From assembly GCA_951213105.1 (NCBI GenBank), contig OX578145.1, positions 12,592,707 to 12,656,706 of the forward strand: 64,000 nucleotides of DNA. The letters run 5' to 3'. A program made the position numbers and the translations under genes. Below are positions 44,527 through 56,393 of this stretch, piece by piece. Under the pieces are notes generated by a model. It searched no databases, had not been told where the DNA came from, and worked only from the letters and a program-made list of their open reading frames with translations. Each line of letters starts with the position of its first letter. The first letter of the stretch is position 1. The stretch is from Amaurobius ferox (Eukaryota; Arthropoda; Arachnida; Araneae; Amaurobiidae).

Positions 44527-45819
44527 AACACTTTACAACAAAGTTGAAAAGTGTTCATGACTTTGTTCATTCTGTCTGTCTGTCTGTTTGTCTATTAGCA
44601 CGATAACTGCCTTAAAAATGACTTAATCAAAATTAAATTTTAGCATGTTGTTCAGACGGTCTGTAGGACCTATGGGAATATAAATGAATAATATCACCCA
44701 ATTAGTTTTGAATTGAACCCGGGTTGAAAAAATGAAAAACATTGAACCCTATGGGACCTAATTTTTCAAACATTTTTTAAGCAAATTTAAAATTCACAAA
44801 TTGCTTCGAAAATTTTAGGTCATATTCAAATTGTTCCATAAAATATATAAAAAAAAATTCAGCGAAATATATTCTGTAGTTTTTTAAATAAAAATTAAAA
44901 TTATAATTACACATCTTATATGAAGTGATCACGTGACCAATTTATGAAGAGATCACGTGACCCACTTCAAAATGATATATGGCATCCATCTTGTCTCAAA
45001 ATCGTGATTTTAAAGTTCTTTTTAATTCATATTGAGTGTTGTATCCGTCCTAAAACCACTTTATTTTTGCTTAAATTCTGTGCATCTACATACTGAAACA
45101 ACGCAATTGCAATATATTTGAGTTTAAATGCTCATCCAAATTTGATTATTTCTACAACGAAGCCTATTTTTCACCTATGTAAAATGTAAACAGCAAAATA
45201 TGTAGAATGAGTTGTATTAGAATTGCTGTATTTCTTTCACACAAAATCATTTAGTTCATGGAGTCTGCATAGCTGAAATGAATGAAATATTCACTGATTT
45301 TACAAAGAGGACGATTTTTTTCGATGAAGTTTTACGCATAGGGTTTAATTACTTGTAGCTCCATGGTCTTAATTTTTAAATAAAATAAATTATTATAGTA
45401 TTGTGATGAATGACATGAATGGGAAATTATTTATGAATGAAATGTTGCTTTTATAGAGAGAGCCAGGCGTGTTATTTTTTCTATGACGTCATTTGAATTA
45501 ATTTCAGTTGCTTTCGATGAAGTTTTCAAATATAATAAATTATCGTAGTATTATGATAATTCTAAAATTATTACCGAGGAATGTATCACATTTTAGAGAT
45601 GTTTAAACCAGGCAATTTATATTTCAATGCCGTCATTTGAATGAAGTTCATTTTTTTCGATGAAGGTTTAAGTTTTCAAATATAATAAATTAATGTAGTA
45701 TTGTGATAAGTTTTAAAATATTACCATGGAATGCATTTTAGACATGTTTAAATAAAATTGCATTGAAGTTGGAAAGTGTTTCATAATCAATGCTTTAAGC
45801 ATGATTGATCTTCTTCTTA
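44527..45819 (+). mobile_element. Helentron-like family 1, copy h (reference copy, about 1,293 bp)
   Basis: 5' subterminal repeat AACACTTTACAAC (44,527-44,539), (GTCT)n (about 44,572-44,588), a non-coding body, 3' inverted subterminal repeat GTTGGAAAGTGTT (45,768-45,780), hairpin AATCAATGC, TTTAA, GCATGATT (45,785-45,806) and tail GATCTTCTTCTT. The subterminal repeats pair at 12 of 13 positions. This architecture (subterminal inverted repeats, microsatellite near the 5' end, 3' hairpin, tandem copies, no target duplication) is that of non-autonomous Helentrons such as DINE-1. Confidence 0.7.
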
Positions 45820-46069
45820 AATAGATAGAAATGCCCTGTGTAATCATTAAATTGTCGTGTATAATGTAATATTTTTATTTAATGGGGGAGAAGAAAGGCA
45901 ATAACATCCGCAAAAAATCATCGCAGATTTCAGTACAGAGTAGCCTCTTAAAACAATTCTTTGAATACGGTTTCTGGTGTGTCGCTTATTTGGGGACGAA
46001 CGCCCAAAATAAACATTACACACTAAAAATATGGGTAAAAACACACAAAAATATGGACTTATTGTCGTT
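45820..46069. other. No feature recognised
   Basis: Short AT-rich spacer; small overlapping frames on both strands have no motif. Confidence 0.4.
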
Positions 46070-46506
46070 AGATTGACACTTTTAAACAGGTAAATTTCCA
46101 GTTACACACTTAAAAAGGTAACTATATCTATATGAATGTTATATTTTATTCTTTTATATGAGAATTGCAGGGAATAATGGGTATATTTTATTTTACACTG
46201 AAAATATTGTTTCAAGCAGGTAAAGAAAGTAACATGAGATGTTCATTTTACGTACTTGTCTACCTGCTTAAATGGGTCTATCTCAAAGGACCCTTTTAAA
46301 CAGGTAAACAAGTGGGTAGAAAGTAAACAGGTGCGTAACGGGACCTCTTTAAAACGGTCTTTTCGGCGTACAATAGAATATACCAATTATTCCGCGCATT
46401 TCTCATGTAAAAGAATAAAATAACACATTCACACATTCATATAGATATAGCTACCTTTTTAAGTGTATAACTGGAAATTTACCTGTGTAAAAGTGTTATT
46501 CTATTG
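46070..46506. mobile_element. Foldback / MITE-like element with ~130-bp inverted arms
   Basis: 46,070-46,200 is the imperfect reverse complement of 46,365-46,506: both contain CAGGTAAATTTCCAG, ACTTAAAAAGGTA, TATATCTATATGAATG and TATTTTATTCTTTTA-type blocks. The centre has several AGGTAAA or AAACAGGT motifs. Confidence 0.65.
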
Positions 46507-46979
46507 ACAGTAAACACAGGTTTTTGTGTTTTTTATACATATGTATTTTTTCCGGTGTGTACACAAGTAATGAAAAAAATACATAGAATCTGAATCACCT
46601 ATGTTTAAAGCACTATTATAGCAAAAAAAGTATAGTAAAAAAAATGAATCTACATTGAGTAAGGAGCATGGGCTCCTAGAACTTCGCGGGCCAGTGTTTA
46701 TCTACTTTGCCTATGCCCTGCATGGATAGACAGACATATTCTTTTATTATGTCAGATTCATCCCCTTTCATTGGAAAAGTAGAACTTTTTACAATAGTTT
46801 TTTCCTAGTGCATATTGAAAAAATCTGTATTAATACTGAATACAAACACGTCACATTAAACGCTTTATAAAGTGGAAAACTGAATCCCATCTTTGAAATG
46901 TTCAAACACACGCTACGGCAGGCTAAATCAGTCAAAACTCCCCCCCCCCCTTTTTTTTTTAATTTGAATACAGTGTTCA

Positions 46980-47483
46980 TTGATTATTCAGCTGTTACCT
47001 CTCGGAACTGAACAAAAAAAGGAATTCACATTGAAATCTTCAAATCACTGTACAGAAGGAAAAGTCTATATACAAGTCTGTACACGTGCTCGCGAAACGC
47101 AGACCACTTTAAAATTGAACCCCATTAAAAGATTTGAACAGACGCAGCTGGCCCATCCAGACCTGAACAAAGTCGAAAAATATCTCGAAGCTCGACCATT
47201 CTTCGGAATACCAAAACAGAAAGAAAAGTCTATATTCTGGCAGCAAACAGAGGAGAAGAGTGGCTGTATGGTGTTCGATTCAAGAGCCGGCCGAACTTCT
47301 CCTTATGGGAAGAACAAACATGAGGCTCGGCTCAAGAGGCTAGCTATTGATGCTGAGAATATTCTTTTACACCGCTATTTCCTTTGTGTTTGGGGCAGGG
47401 TCCTCTTGAAGCTAGGCCTACGGTATCAGGTAACTTCTGCTAAGCGAGGTCATGGTAGTCAACAATTGCTTGACCTTCCTTAA
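46980..47483 (+). CDS. Open frame of 167 codons, unidentified
   Basis: I do not recognise it. The frame is open from ATG to TAA in a patch more GC-rich than its surroundings. The predicted protein is basic (for example KNKHEARLKRLAIDAE near residues 111-126), with no signal peptide, membrane segment or known motif. A consensus-like splice donor, CAG then GTAACT, lies inside it near 47,430, so an exon ending there is possible. Chance openness is the main alternative. Confidence 0.2.
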   Translation: MIIQLLPLGTEQKKEFTLKSSNHCTEGKVYIQVCTRARETQTTLKLNPIKRFEQTQLAHPDLNKVEKYLEARPFFGIPKQKEKSIFWQQTEEKSGCMVFDSRAGRTSPYGKNKHEARLKRLAIDAENILLHRYFLCVWGRVLLKLGLRYQVTSAKRGHGSQQLLDLP

Positions 47484-50400
47484 CATAGAGATACCGCAAA
47501 AGACTCCTTCCAGCAAATGGTTTTCCACGTTACCTAATTGAGGGATTAAGAACCACTATATTTCCTTTTTATTTCAGTGTAGACATTTTACTTTTGTTAT
47601 TCAAATAAGAATATAATCTATTTTTTTAAAAGATAAGCAACATTCTATATTGAAAAGCCTTGCATAAGATTCTGTTTAAGTTTAAAAATCGCATCTTCAA
47701 ATATCTACTTTAATAAAAGGAAGAATTCGTCTGTTTGGCTATCCAGAATGCCGCAAGATATGAACAGCACCTACAGATTTTATGTTTTTCACACAGTAAT
47801 ATTCATACCTAAACTAACAGACCTCGAAGGCCTTTTTCCAAAGTTTTAATTAGATTCTTTTAATTAAATTTTAAAATGTTTTCAAAGTGTTCTAGATTGC
47901 TTTTATATCAGATATTACTAGCCACTAACTATACCTACGCAAAGCATCAGCGCTCTAGTGTCTTTAATGCTCAGCATATGTTGATAACTTACAACCCAAT
48001 CTCTGAAGTGTTTTGACTTTTCAAGCATTAATATTTCATAGTATTCACTTTTGTTTATTTCACAATCATCATCAGAATGAAGACATAGTTCTTGTACTCT
48101 TAATATCCTCAGGCACATGCGGATTCATTATTAAACGGCCCTCTAATCAAACATAAACCATATACTTAATTAAATTTATTTCAGTTAACATATAATTTCG
48201 TTATTGAGCAAAAGCCTGAAAAAGATAATAAGTATTTGAGATATAACCATGGAGGTAAAGATAACTCTCTGACTCCAGGGAAACTTCTGATATTTTTTTT
48301 TATTTCATGGAACAAAAGTTTATGTTTATCCTCGTGTTTTAAACAACGCAATTTAGACTAAATTCGTTGCCATTTGGCAAACGAAAATTGGGTCCTTTTT
48401 TATACCACGCAGCTGAGCGGAATATAGTTTGTTATACGAAAGTAAAAAAATAGCCAATATTCAGCTTCACTTTACTGCATTAAATATGAATAACCATTGT
48501 TGTACTAAAGTTAAAAAAAAGTCCAATATCCAGCTTTGTTTCTATATACAACTATGAATGAAACTGTACACAAGCATTAAAAACCGTTTATGAAGCTATT
48601 GCATGAGAAATGAAACTGATAGATTTCGACGTGTCGAAAAAAATGTTGAAATACAAAACTTAGAGCCAATTCAGTTTTTATTTTCAGGGTCTTATCGCTA
48701 AAATTTTCGTTAAAATCACAACTAAGATATAATTTATGCTGCGTTACCCAACGAAGTGTTTAATTTCACAGTTACACCAAATGGTACCCTGCATTTAAAA
48801 ATAGAACTATAGATTAATTGTTGCCGGAAACGACTGGGTATTAATTTACAAAAGACTTTTAATGACCCGATTTAGGATGAGTTCCGGTGAGCACAGGATA
48901 TTCCATTATTCTTTTTATCGTCCAGGAAGACGGAAGATACATTATCTGCAGTATACGTTAACACGTGAGTGGCAAAGTTAAGTCTTCTGTAAACGCGACT
49001 CTTTGCTATCTACATACAAGCTGTCACAACGAGAACTTTCACTGTCACAAGACAGCCCTCCCAGACTTCTTTCTTTACATCCACATCCGCCCTTAGTGCT
49101 CGCGCTTTTATCTTTTTTTAAACTAGCCAAGGTGATCCGTTACCAGAGTAGTTCTGATTGTGTATACATTTTGTCAAAATAAATGTATAAACCGACAGGC
49201 GATAGGCCCCCATTGTCGACGGAATCCTTAAAAACTGAATTTGTCCTGCATCTTGTGAACATGCGTACTCGAGCCCTCTCGTCCCTTGTCAACAGCCATG
49301 ATCGATGAGCCTCGGCAGCGGTTGATTGCCAGTCATAATCTGGACAGAAATCGCATGCGGTATACTGTCGGACTTTTCTTTGTCAACGTTGGGTGGTTCG
49401 GAGCTGGAGACGAGAGGCTGTCACTTTGCATTTCCTCACTCTCCAGAATACAATGCCCACGATGGGGTATTTTTTTTAAAGCCTCAAATAGGAAATCATG
49501 TCATTGCAACAATGAAAACAACTGTATCACTCCAGACACTCTTTTCATTCTTCAATAAACTTCAGTCACGACAAAGTTTCAACAAACGATTTTGCTTTTT
49601 TTTTTATCCATGTGTTATGCATTCAATGCTATTGTTAACGCTTACAATATATTTTCAGAAATGCATGTTTTTGTCACATGTTTCTGGCGCAATAAAATGA
49701 TGATATGCAATTATCAATGTAAACCCATTTAGGATGAAAATTAATTTATCATTGCAGCAGAATGTTCGTGACAAATGTGAAATTAAATAAACAGTTTCAT
49801 TATAAACACTGAAATATTTAGGGTTCCGCTCTCACAGCATATAACGGATACAGGGCCGTCCTTAGCAAGTGTGGGGCCCGGGGCAAAAATAATCTTAGGG
49901 CCCATACAAATGAAAAAAATCAAAATCTTAATTGTTAAATAAAAAATTTGTATACTTAACTAACAATATTGGAATTTTGTATAAGAATATAACTTACATA
50001 AAATTAATTTTCTTAGCTTTCAATTCTGCAAAATCTTGAAACATTCAAAATCCAAATTTTCTAAAATTTTGTGTTCCATAGATAACAAGAATATAAAGTA
50101 TTTAATCGTTCCTGGATCATTCCCGCTCGTAGGTATTTTTTTTATATATATAAATTTTAACTTCGAAAAGCTTTTTTCGGCGTCAGCTGCTATCACATGT
50201 TAACAAAATTTTCAATTCTAAAACACGGAAATAAATAACAAATTTCATATAATATGTTTAAAACATTCCAAAGTTTCAGTTTCATTCTGCATTTTTCAAA
50301 AATCATCGCAAATTTTAGCCGATTTTAGTCATGCAGCAATTTTTTAAATCATCCCTCGATTAATAATCTCGAGAAATGAATGACAGTTATAAAATAGGGA

Positions 50401-51319
50401 AACTCAATGGTTTATTTAACTGCTGCGGCTGAAGCAGCTAACGTGGCACTCAGTGTTTCGTCAGGACTTTTAGGCCGGGAGGGGGGGGGGGGCAAGTTTT
50501 CTATTTGTTTTATATAAATATATCTATATGCTGTGTCACATAATTAGAAATAAAGTTAACATAAAATGTCTCCGGCGGAGCGAATACTCGTCTTCGGGGA
50601 CAGGCTTCGCGTTCGCCACCCCCGGAGGTATGTATGCCCGAAAGAAACACTGGTGGCACCTCAAATAAGAATCGGAGCCCCTGGCATGAGTCCTCTCGTC
50701 TCTGCTAAAGACAGCGCTATATGGGCAGGTTTAAAATTTACTATGTGCTCGTCAACACGTCATTTCCAATATTTGCAAGGGCAGCAAGAAAACTTGCTAT
50801 TTGCCATAATTCCGCAAACTTCTATCTGTAACTGGACTGAAATGGCTCAGGTAACAGCCAAGTTCATATTCACAGAAATCACTTGTAGAAAGTTATGTTT
50901 GCGTTACCAATTGCAGATGCTGCAACCTTGGGCCGCTTTCGCAGCAATTATGCACTCGTCCGTTCCGGGGAGTTTCGAAAAAAATTGTAGCACATTGCTA
51001 GTTTTCTTGCAACAACTGGTTCCAGCTATTGGCTTTTTCGTGCTAATAAATGCATAAGCTCGAAAATGCATAAACTGGAGCATAACTGGAGCAATGGAGC
51101 ATAATTCTAGCTCTAGGAATGCCCCCCCAAAAAACGATAGTTCTGTGACTGTTCTCAAATAGTTCTGTGACTATAAGCTAAAATATTATCCAAACCTTTC
51201 CGACAAATTAATTTAAGCAATCTGCGAAATGTAAGCTTTTAAGATAGGGATGAAATTTCAATATTCTACCAGTAAACTGGAAAATTTTTAGTTTCCTTAA
51301 AACCAAAAGCCAAAGCATA
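47484..51319. other. No confident feature
   Basis: Largely AT-rich. 49,851-49,905 (ACAGGGCCGTCCTTAGC, then GTGGGGCCCGGGGC) resembles a DNA-transposon terminus but has no partner that I could find. A G13 run lies near 50,478. Frames at 49,286-49,700 and 50,566-51,057 (163 codons) lack recognisable motifs. The patch at 48,880-49,300 is GC-richer without a called gene. Confidence 0.35.
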
Positions 51320-51479
51320 CACTCTTTTGCAAAAAAAAAAAAAAAAAAAATGAAGCACCATGAAGAAAGTGACTGTTTTTATTGAAATTAAATATGCGTA
51401 CAGCTCATACACAGATAATGAAATGATTACAGAATCAAGGCCGCTGGGCCCATCAATGGTTAGCAATTGCACATTGAAT

Positions 51480-52810
51480 TTTCAAATCAGTAATTGGTGA
51501 AACCCCCCTTGGCGGTAATGCATGCTTGTATACGTCTAAGTAAGAGTGATAAAGTTTCCTAATGTCATCCTGCTATATATTCTGCCCGACGTTCCTCAAT
51601 TGTTGCTCCAGATCTGCTGCATTTCGGGGTGGCGGCCTAGCATGTCCTATACATGCTCGATTGGCGAAAGGTCTGGTAATCTTGTTAGCCAAGGAACAGT
51701 ATCAACAGCACGGAGACAGTCCACAGATATGCAAGCCGTATGTGCGTGACATTATCTTGTTGAAAAATGGCCCCAGAATAACGTGCCATGAAGGGTAACA
51801 CAAACGGCCACAGGATTTCATCAACATATCGTTGAGCTGTTAAAGTTGTACGCAGGAAGACTCGGAGCGAGCTGCTGTCGTAAGAGATAGCACCCCGCAC
51901 CAGGGGTAATGGTTGTGTGCCTGTTGCTGTTGAGACCCAGACCGTCCGACTTACCAGAATGGTGTACGGTAACTGTTTGAACGACCGCGAAGTGCCACCC
52001 AATTTAGACCGGAACCCAGTGGGGGAGGCCCACCTCCTTACTCTACCACCCAGGGACCATACCCTCCTTCCCCTACCACCAACCTCTCGGAAAGACTTAC
52101 GGACCCACATGTTTAACGTGATCGTACTCCGCGTGAACACGGCGGTAGTTTTGGCAGTGGCTGGAATCGAACCCGGGCCTACCGAGTGCAATTCTCCCGC
52201 GCTAACCACTGGGCTTTCGCGCCCGGCTGTGTGCCTGTGTAAAACCAGAGGCTGATTGGGACCGCTGGCCCTGGCGCCTCCACACTCGTACTCGATGGTC
52301 ATCTGCTGAAAGACTGAAGCGTGATTCATTGCTGAACACTATGCGATGCCAGTCTGCTGGCAGCCATGATGCTCGGCAACGATACCACTCCAAACGACTG
52401 TGTCGATATTGTGGAGTTATGGGCAAACGTCTTAAATGCCGTCGTGAGCGTAACCCCACCTCAGCCAAGTGCCGTGAGATGGTGGAAGGTACCACGGGTG
52501 GTATGGAAGAGGCTGTAGCACGTTAGACGGCGGGCAATGATGCCGTTGGGCCAGTTCGAGCCTGTAGCACAATCATTCGACTTTGCCTCGCATTCGTGCA
52601 CCTTGGCCTTCCAGACCCTTAATTCCGCCGATGAGTTCCTTGCAGCAACCATTGCTGCCAGCACCTTTTCACAGCAGTGTCCGTTTGGTGCAGGTGGCGG
52701 CCTATTGCTCGGTATGACCAGTCAGTTTCACGCATCCCGACCATACGACCACGTTCGAACTCGTCTGATTGCTTATGAGGTCTTCGGCAACGTCGTAATG
52801 GCATTATTGG
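51480..52810 (-). pseudogene. Tc1-like transposase pseudogene
   Basis: The minus strand starts MPLRRCRRPHKQSDEFERGR near 52,810, and the paired helix-turn-helix region (SYRAIGRHLHQTDTAVKRCW) follows. A stop after HRRN (near 52,619) breaks it. In another frame come STISRHLAEVGLRSRRHLRR, then IVFSNESRFSLSADDHRVRV, where the first catalytic Asp of the DDE triad (usually SDESRF) is Asn. After the SINE come WGAISY-like RGAISYDSSSLRVFLRTTLT and IFQQDNVTH, with the second Asp retained. More stops and a frameshift follow, and the final acidic residue region is not readable. In life it would cut and paste at TA. Catalysis is impossible here. Confidence 0.85.
51925..52227 (-). mobile_element. tRNA-derived SINE, copy 4, inside Tc1
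   Basis: 303 bp, flanked by TGTGTGCCTGT (51,914-51,924 and 52,228-52,238). Full length, with a small internal duplication near 52,021-52,060. The 3' hairpin reads CCGTCC/GGACGA-type on the minus strand with some decay, and the tail GGTCTCAACA is retained. It dates the SINE insertion after the Tc1 insertion. Confidence 0.85.
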
Positions 52811-53061
52811 TTGTCTCTCCACGGAACTGAAACACCGATAACGAGCAAAGATAAACCGTCCACATTTTAAAACTGTTTTATAGGATGCTAGTTGCGCAGT
52901 AGAAATGCGCGCTATGGCCGAAGTTAACATTCATTGGCCTTGCAAATTTAATCATTTGCATACTTGGTATAAAGGAATTTGCATGCAAAATTTCGAGATG
53001 ATCGGATTATTTTTAGGGGTGCTTCGAGTTCTTTTTTTTTTTTGTTTTTTGCGAAAGAGTG

Positions 53062-53516
53062 TATATCATCTCAAGTCGTTTCCGTGATAAAAATATATAA
53101 CCTATCACCATACACAAAAATATTTCCTAACGATTATGGCCTATGGGTTACTTATTGTAGGGCTTATTCATTCATTGTTCGTGGTATTGTACAGAAGCTA
53201 TTCTACGGCCTATTGTCGAAGCATTTCATACGTCCTCTATGTTTTCAGATTTTTTTATTTCCCAGTTATATGTTCTGGCTAGAAAATTAATGCAATCAAT
53301 ATTTACATGTTTCATCTGTCTCCCATATAAGGATAGACTTCAAAATGGCAACGGTCGATCTAATTTTAAATGCTTCAACAAGGAAACCACTAAATTCAAT
53401 TTTTACCTCTAGAAATATCTGGAATGTGAGTTTACGCTCACATTTCATATAGTCCAGTTGTATCAGAAGCAGTATCAAAGGCAAACAAGTAAAAGCAAAA
53501 ACGCAGTTTTTTTTAT
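53062..53516. other. No feature recognised
   Basis: AT-rich sequence between the Tc1 element and the next Helentron-like copy. Confidence 0.4.
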
Positions 53517-54650
53517 TAACACTTTACAACATAGTTGAAAAGTGTTTATGACTTTGTTCATTCTGTATGTATGTCTGTCTGTCTGTCCGTTAGCACGATA
53601 ACTGCCGTAAAAATGACTTTATCAAAATGAAATTTTAGTATGTTTTTCAGACGGTCTGTGGGACCTATGGGAATATAAATAAATAATATCATCCAATTAG
53701 TTTTTTATTGAACCCGGGTTGAAAAAATGACATACATTGAACCCTATGGGACCTAATTTTTCAAACATTTTTTAAGCAAATTTAAAACTCACAAATTGCT
53801 TCGAAATTTTTAGGAAATATTCACATTATCCCAGACAATATATAAAAAAAATTTCAGTAAAATATATTAAGTAGTTTTTTAATTAAAAATTATTTAATAT
53901 AGGGAAAAAAACAAATTCAATTAAATTCTGACTTTTGGGATATCCTCCAGAAAGAAAAAAGATATATATTATACAATAAATATCTTTCCAAGAGTTTGAA
54001 CATTTTGTATATGAGAGAGGCTTCACATTTTAAAATAAATTTGGTAGATAACAATTTTTCAATTTTTTTTTTTTAATTTTATATAACTCTTCGTGATATA
54101 CTTATTTGATGGCATTTTTAATGCACTTTCCTAAGTCCTAGAGAGTTAAAATTTGGTACACAGCTTAAATTTGTTGAACATTTTATTCTACAAAAATTTG
54201 GTGGATCTTTAAATATAGATCATACATTTTTTTCGAAATGGCCTGCAAATAATCCCCGTTCACTTCTATAAATCATTGTGTAATATTGTTAAAAATTCTA
54301 ATGTGGGCAGCACATGTCTTTCCGTGCAGACTCATATTCACGTTCTCTTTACTTATTCAATAATAATTTGAGTTTATCTGCACAAAATAACGGCCATAAG
54401 TATTTTTAAGTAACAGTTTATTATAAGTAACAGCCAATTTATATTTCAATGCCGTTATTTGAATGAAGTTCGTTTTTTTCGATGAAGGTTTAAGTTTTCA
54501 AATATAATAAATTAATATAGTATTGTGATAAGTTTTAAAATATTACCGAGGAATGTATTGCACTTTATAGAGATGTTTAAATAAAATTGCATTGAAGTTG
54601 GGAAGTGTTTCATAATCAATGCTTTAAGCATGATTGCTCTTTCTTGTTAT
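53517..54650 (+). mobile_element. Helentron-like family 1, copy i (variant interior)
   Basis: 5' AACACTTTACAAC and (GTCT)n at 53,519-53,590. The interior 53,890-54,415 matches copy f plus the beginning of family 3 (CTAATGTGGGCAGCACATG near 54,299). Then it returns to family 1 at about 54,430 and ends TTGGGAAGTGTTTCATAATC, hairpin, TTTCTTGTT. It therefore carries a family 3 3' fragment embedded in family 1. Confidence 0.6.
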
Positions 54651-55130
54651 TATTAAAGTATCAACTTTTATCCTTTGTATTTAACTAAAATAAATGAAAA
54701 TGTGTTTATTAAAATGCATGCAGCTTCAATGAATGAAATATGCGCTTATTAAAATGTATGCAAGCAACTTATGTATGAAAGACAACTACATACCAAATTT
54801 GAAATTTTGTCTGCTGCGGTTCTTGAGTTATTACAGGAAAACAAAATTAACTGGAGCGTGACTTAAATCGATTTTCCCATACTAAAATCCATTTCTAGTA
54901 GCTTTTGTACCAATTTTAAGAGAAAAATATTGAAAAATCGGTATAATGGATCCAAATGATTAAAGTTATAGAATATTACCCTTCACTTTAAAGGGCTTAA
55001 AAAATATTTCGATTGATACCATATAGTCTACAATGTACCCCCGGAGAGGTGTAACTTGTTCTCCGAGGATGGCTAATGAGGCCACGAACAATAAAAAAAA
55101 TGTATCGCGGCTGTTTTTTACAACAATAAT
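54651..55130. other. No feature recognised
   Basis: AT-rich; an imperfect ATTAAAATGYATGCA repeat near 54,710 and 54,755. Confidence 0.4.
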
Positions 55131-55485
55131 TGAAACTATTAAGTGTCGTGGTCATTGAGTCACAAATAAACCCATGATTATGTCAAATGTAGTCTTATGC
55201 TGCCATGTTAAAAAAATATAAAATTTCAAAGTCTTCGTTCAAATTAAAGAAATAAAATTCTATCTAGTTCTAGATTTTTCGATAACAAAGCCGAATTATA
55301 AAATTTCGTGAACATCCATTAACATTTGTAGCCGCTATAATGTACATAAGAAATTGACCACAGACAGACGGACATCACTCAAAAATGTGTTCAGTCAACG
55401 TGTTCAGGAGATCTTAAAACATATAATGATATCTAAATCTCGAATTCGAAAATGTTCTCGAAAATAATACTTTCTCTATACTATA
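55131..55485 (-). mobile_element. Helentron-like family 4, second copy, split
   Basis: Aligns with 13,196-13,558. Its palindromic right end is interrupted at TA by the mariner-like element and resumes at 56,368-56,393 (TACATAGTATAAGAAAGTAA). Confidence 0.5.
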
Positions 55486-56367
55486 CAGGGTGATTCAAAA
55501 AAGATGGGCCAAACTTTACGAGGTGGTAGTACACACCAAACCAAGCATTTTTGTCTTAGTTTACCGGGTCGAAAATGAAATGTAAAGACGCCATGGGCTT
55601 AATGGCGAAACCGAATGTGGTGAGGCGAAAACAGAAGAATGACTTAGAAGTTATAAAATTATATTTAATAAACAACAATTACAGTAATGACTCAAAAGAG
55701 CGGCCGCCAATCTGAATGCACGTTTCACAGCGGCGATGGAGGGATTAGCGAACTCTCTCGAACAAACCAGGCCTGTTGCGCACTTCGGCAGTAGCGGCCG
55801 AAATTCTGGCGACGATTTCCTCTTCAGATTCAAGGGATGTGTCATAGACGATACTCTTGAGATGGGGGCCAAGTTATGGGATCACTGCACCCAATCCATC
55901 GGCCCGGTAAAATGACGTTCAGATAGTTCCTATTGGGCAACCAAGCGCTTATGGGAGAAACGTTCCCGTGCTGTCATTGTGCCTCTCTGCTATTCCCATT
56001 TGCAGCTCCATAAATGAAATTCATATCGACTTTTTCTCTATTTGTAAATTCCTCCATCGTCTCAAAAGTTGGAGCTGCGAATAACTGCTGCAAACTGATA
56101 AGGCCGTACAATCGGTGTTACGGAAATTTGCATAAGGGTTCTTCTTCCTCCCTAAATGAAATTTGCATACGTGGCTTTCTTCTTCAATCAGAAAATAACA
56201 ATCAGAATGACGCTTTTAAGTTTGCGAAGCAGCTGCTTTCCAACAAATAAGCACCCTGTAATGCCTTTACGTTTCATTTCCGACACGGTAAACTAGGACG
56301 AAAAATGTTTGGTTTGAGGTATACTACCACCTCGTAAAGTTTGACCCATCTTTTTTTAATCACCCTG
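55486..56367 (-). mobile_element. Mariner-like element, internally deleted, 882 bp
   Basis: Inverted ends start CAGGGTGATTCAAAAAAGAT (left) and CAGGGTGATTAAAAAAAGAT (right, inverted). Similarity extends about 110 bp inward. TA flanks both ends (55,484-55,485, 56,368-56,369). It carries only the end of a transposase gene. Confidence 0.8.
55679..55910 (-). pseudogene. C-terminal transposase remnant in the mariner-like element
   Basis: The minus strand reads LGPHLKSIVYDTSLESEEEI, then VARISAATAEVRNRPGLFER, a stop, then SLHRRCETCIQIGGRSFESL ending TAA at 55,679-55,681. The pattern (LK..VY.T...S.EE..ARI...V...PG...RV...RR...CI...GG..FE) is the C-terminal tail of Tc1/mariner-superfamily transposases. 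The catalytic core is absent. The 73-codon frame overlapping it in another phase is a shadow. Confidence 0.6.
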
Positions 56368-56393
56368 TATTACATAGTATAAGAAAGTAACGA

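Larger units (their letters stand above)
51320..53061 (-). mobile_element. Tc1-like DNA transposon, defective, with SINE insertion
   Basis: TIRs CACTCTTTTGC (51,320) and, inverted, GCGAAAGAGTG (ending 53,061), each continuing through an A-rich run to GAAGCACC. Flanking TA dinucleotides at 51,318-51,319 and 53,062-53,063 are the Tc1/mariner target duplication. Without the SINE the element is about 1.43 kb, a normal size for this group. Confidence 0.85.

Noticed and set aside
49851..49905. DNA transposon terminus (CAGGGCCGTCCTTAGC)
   Set aside because: The wording resembles known transposon ends but no matching inverted end was found within the window.
50566..51057. 163-codon ORF as a gene
   Set aside because: No motif or homology that I recognise, an overlapping opposite-strand frame, and no splice or promoter context.
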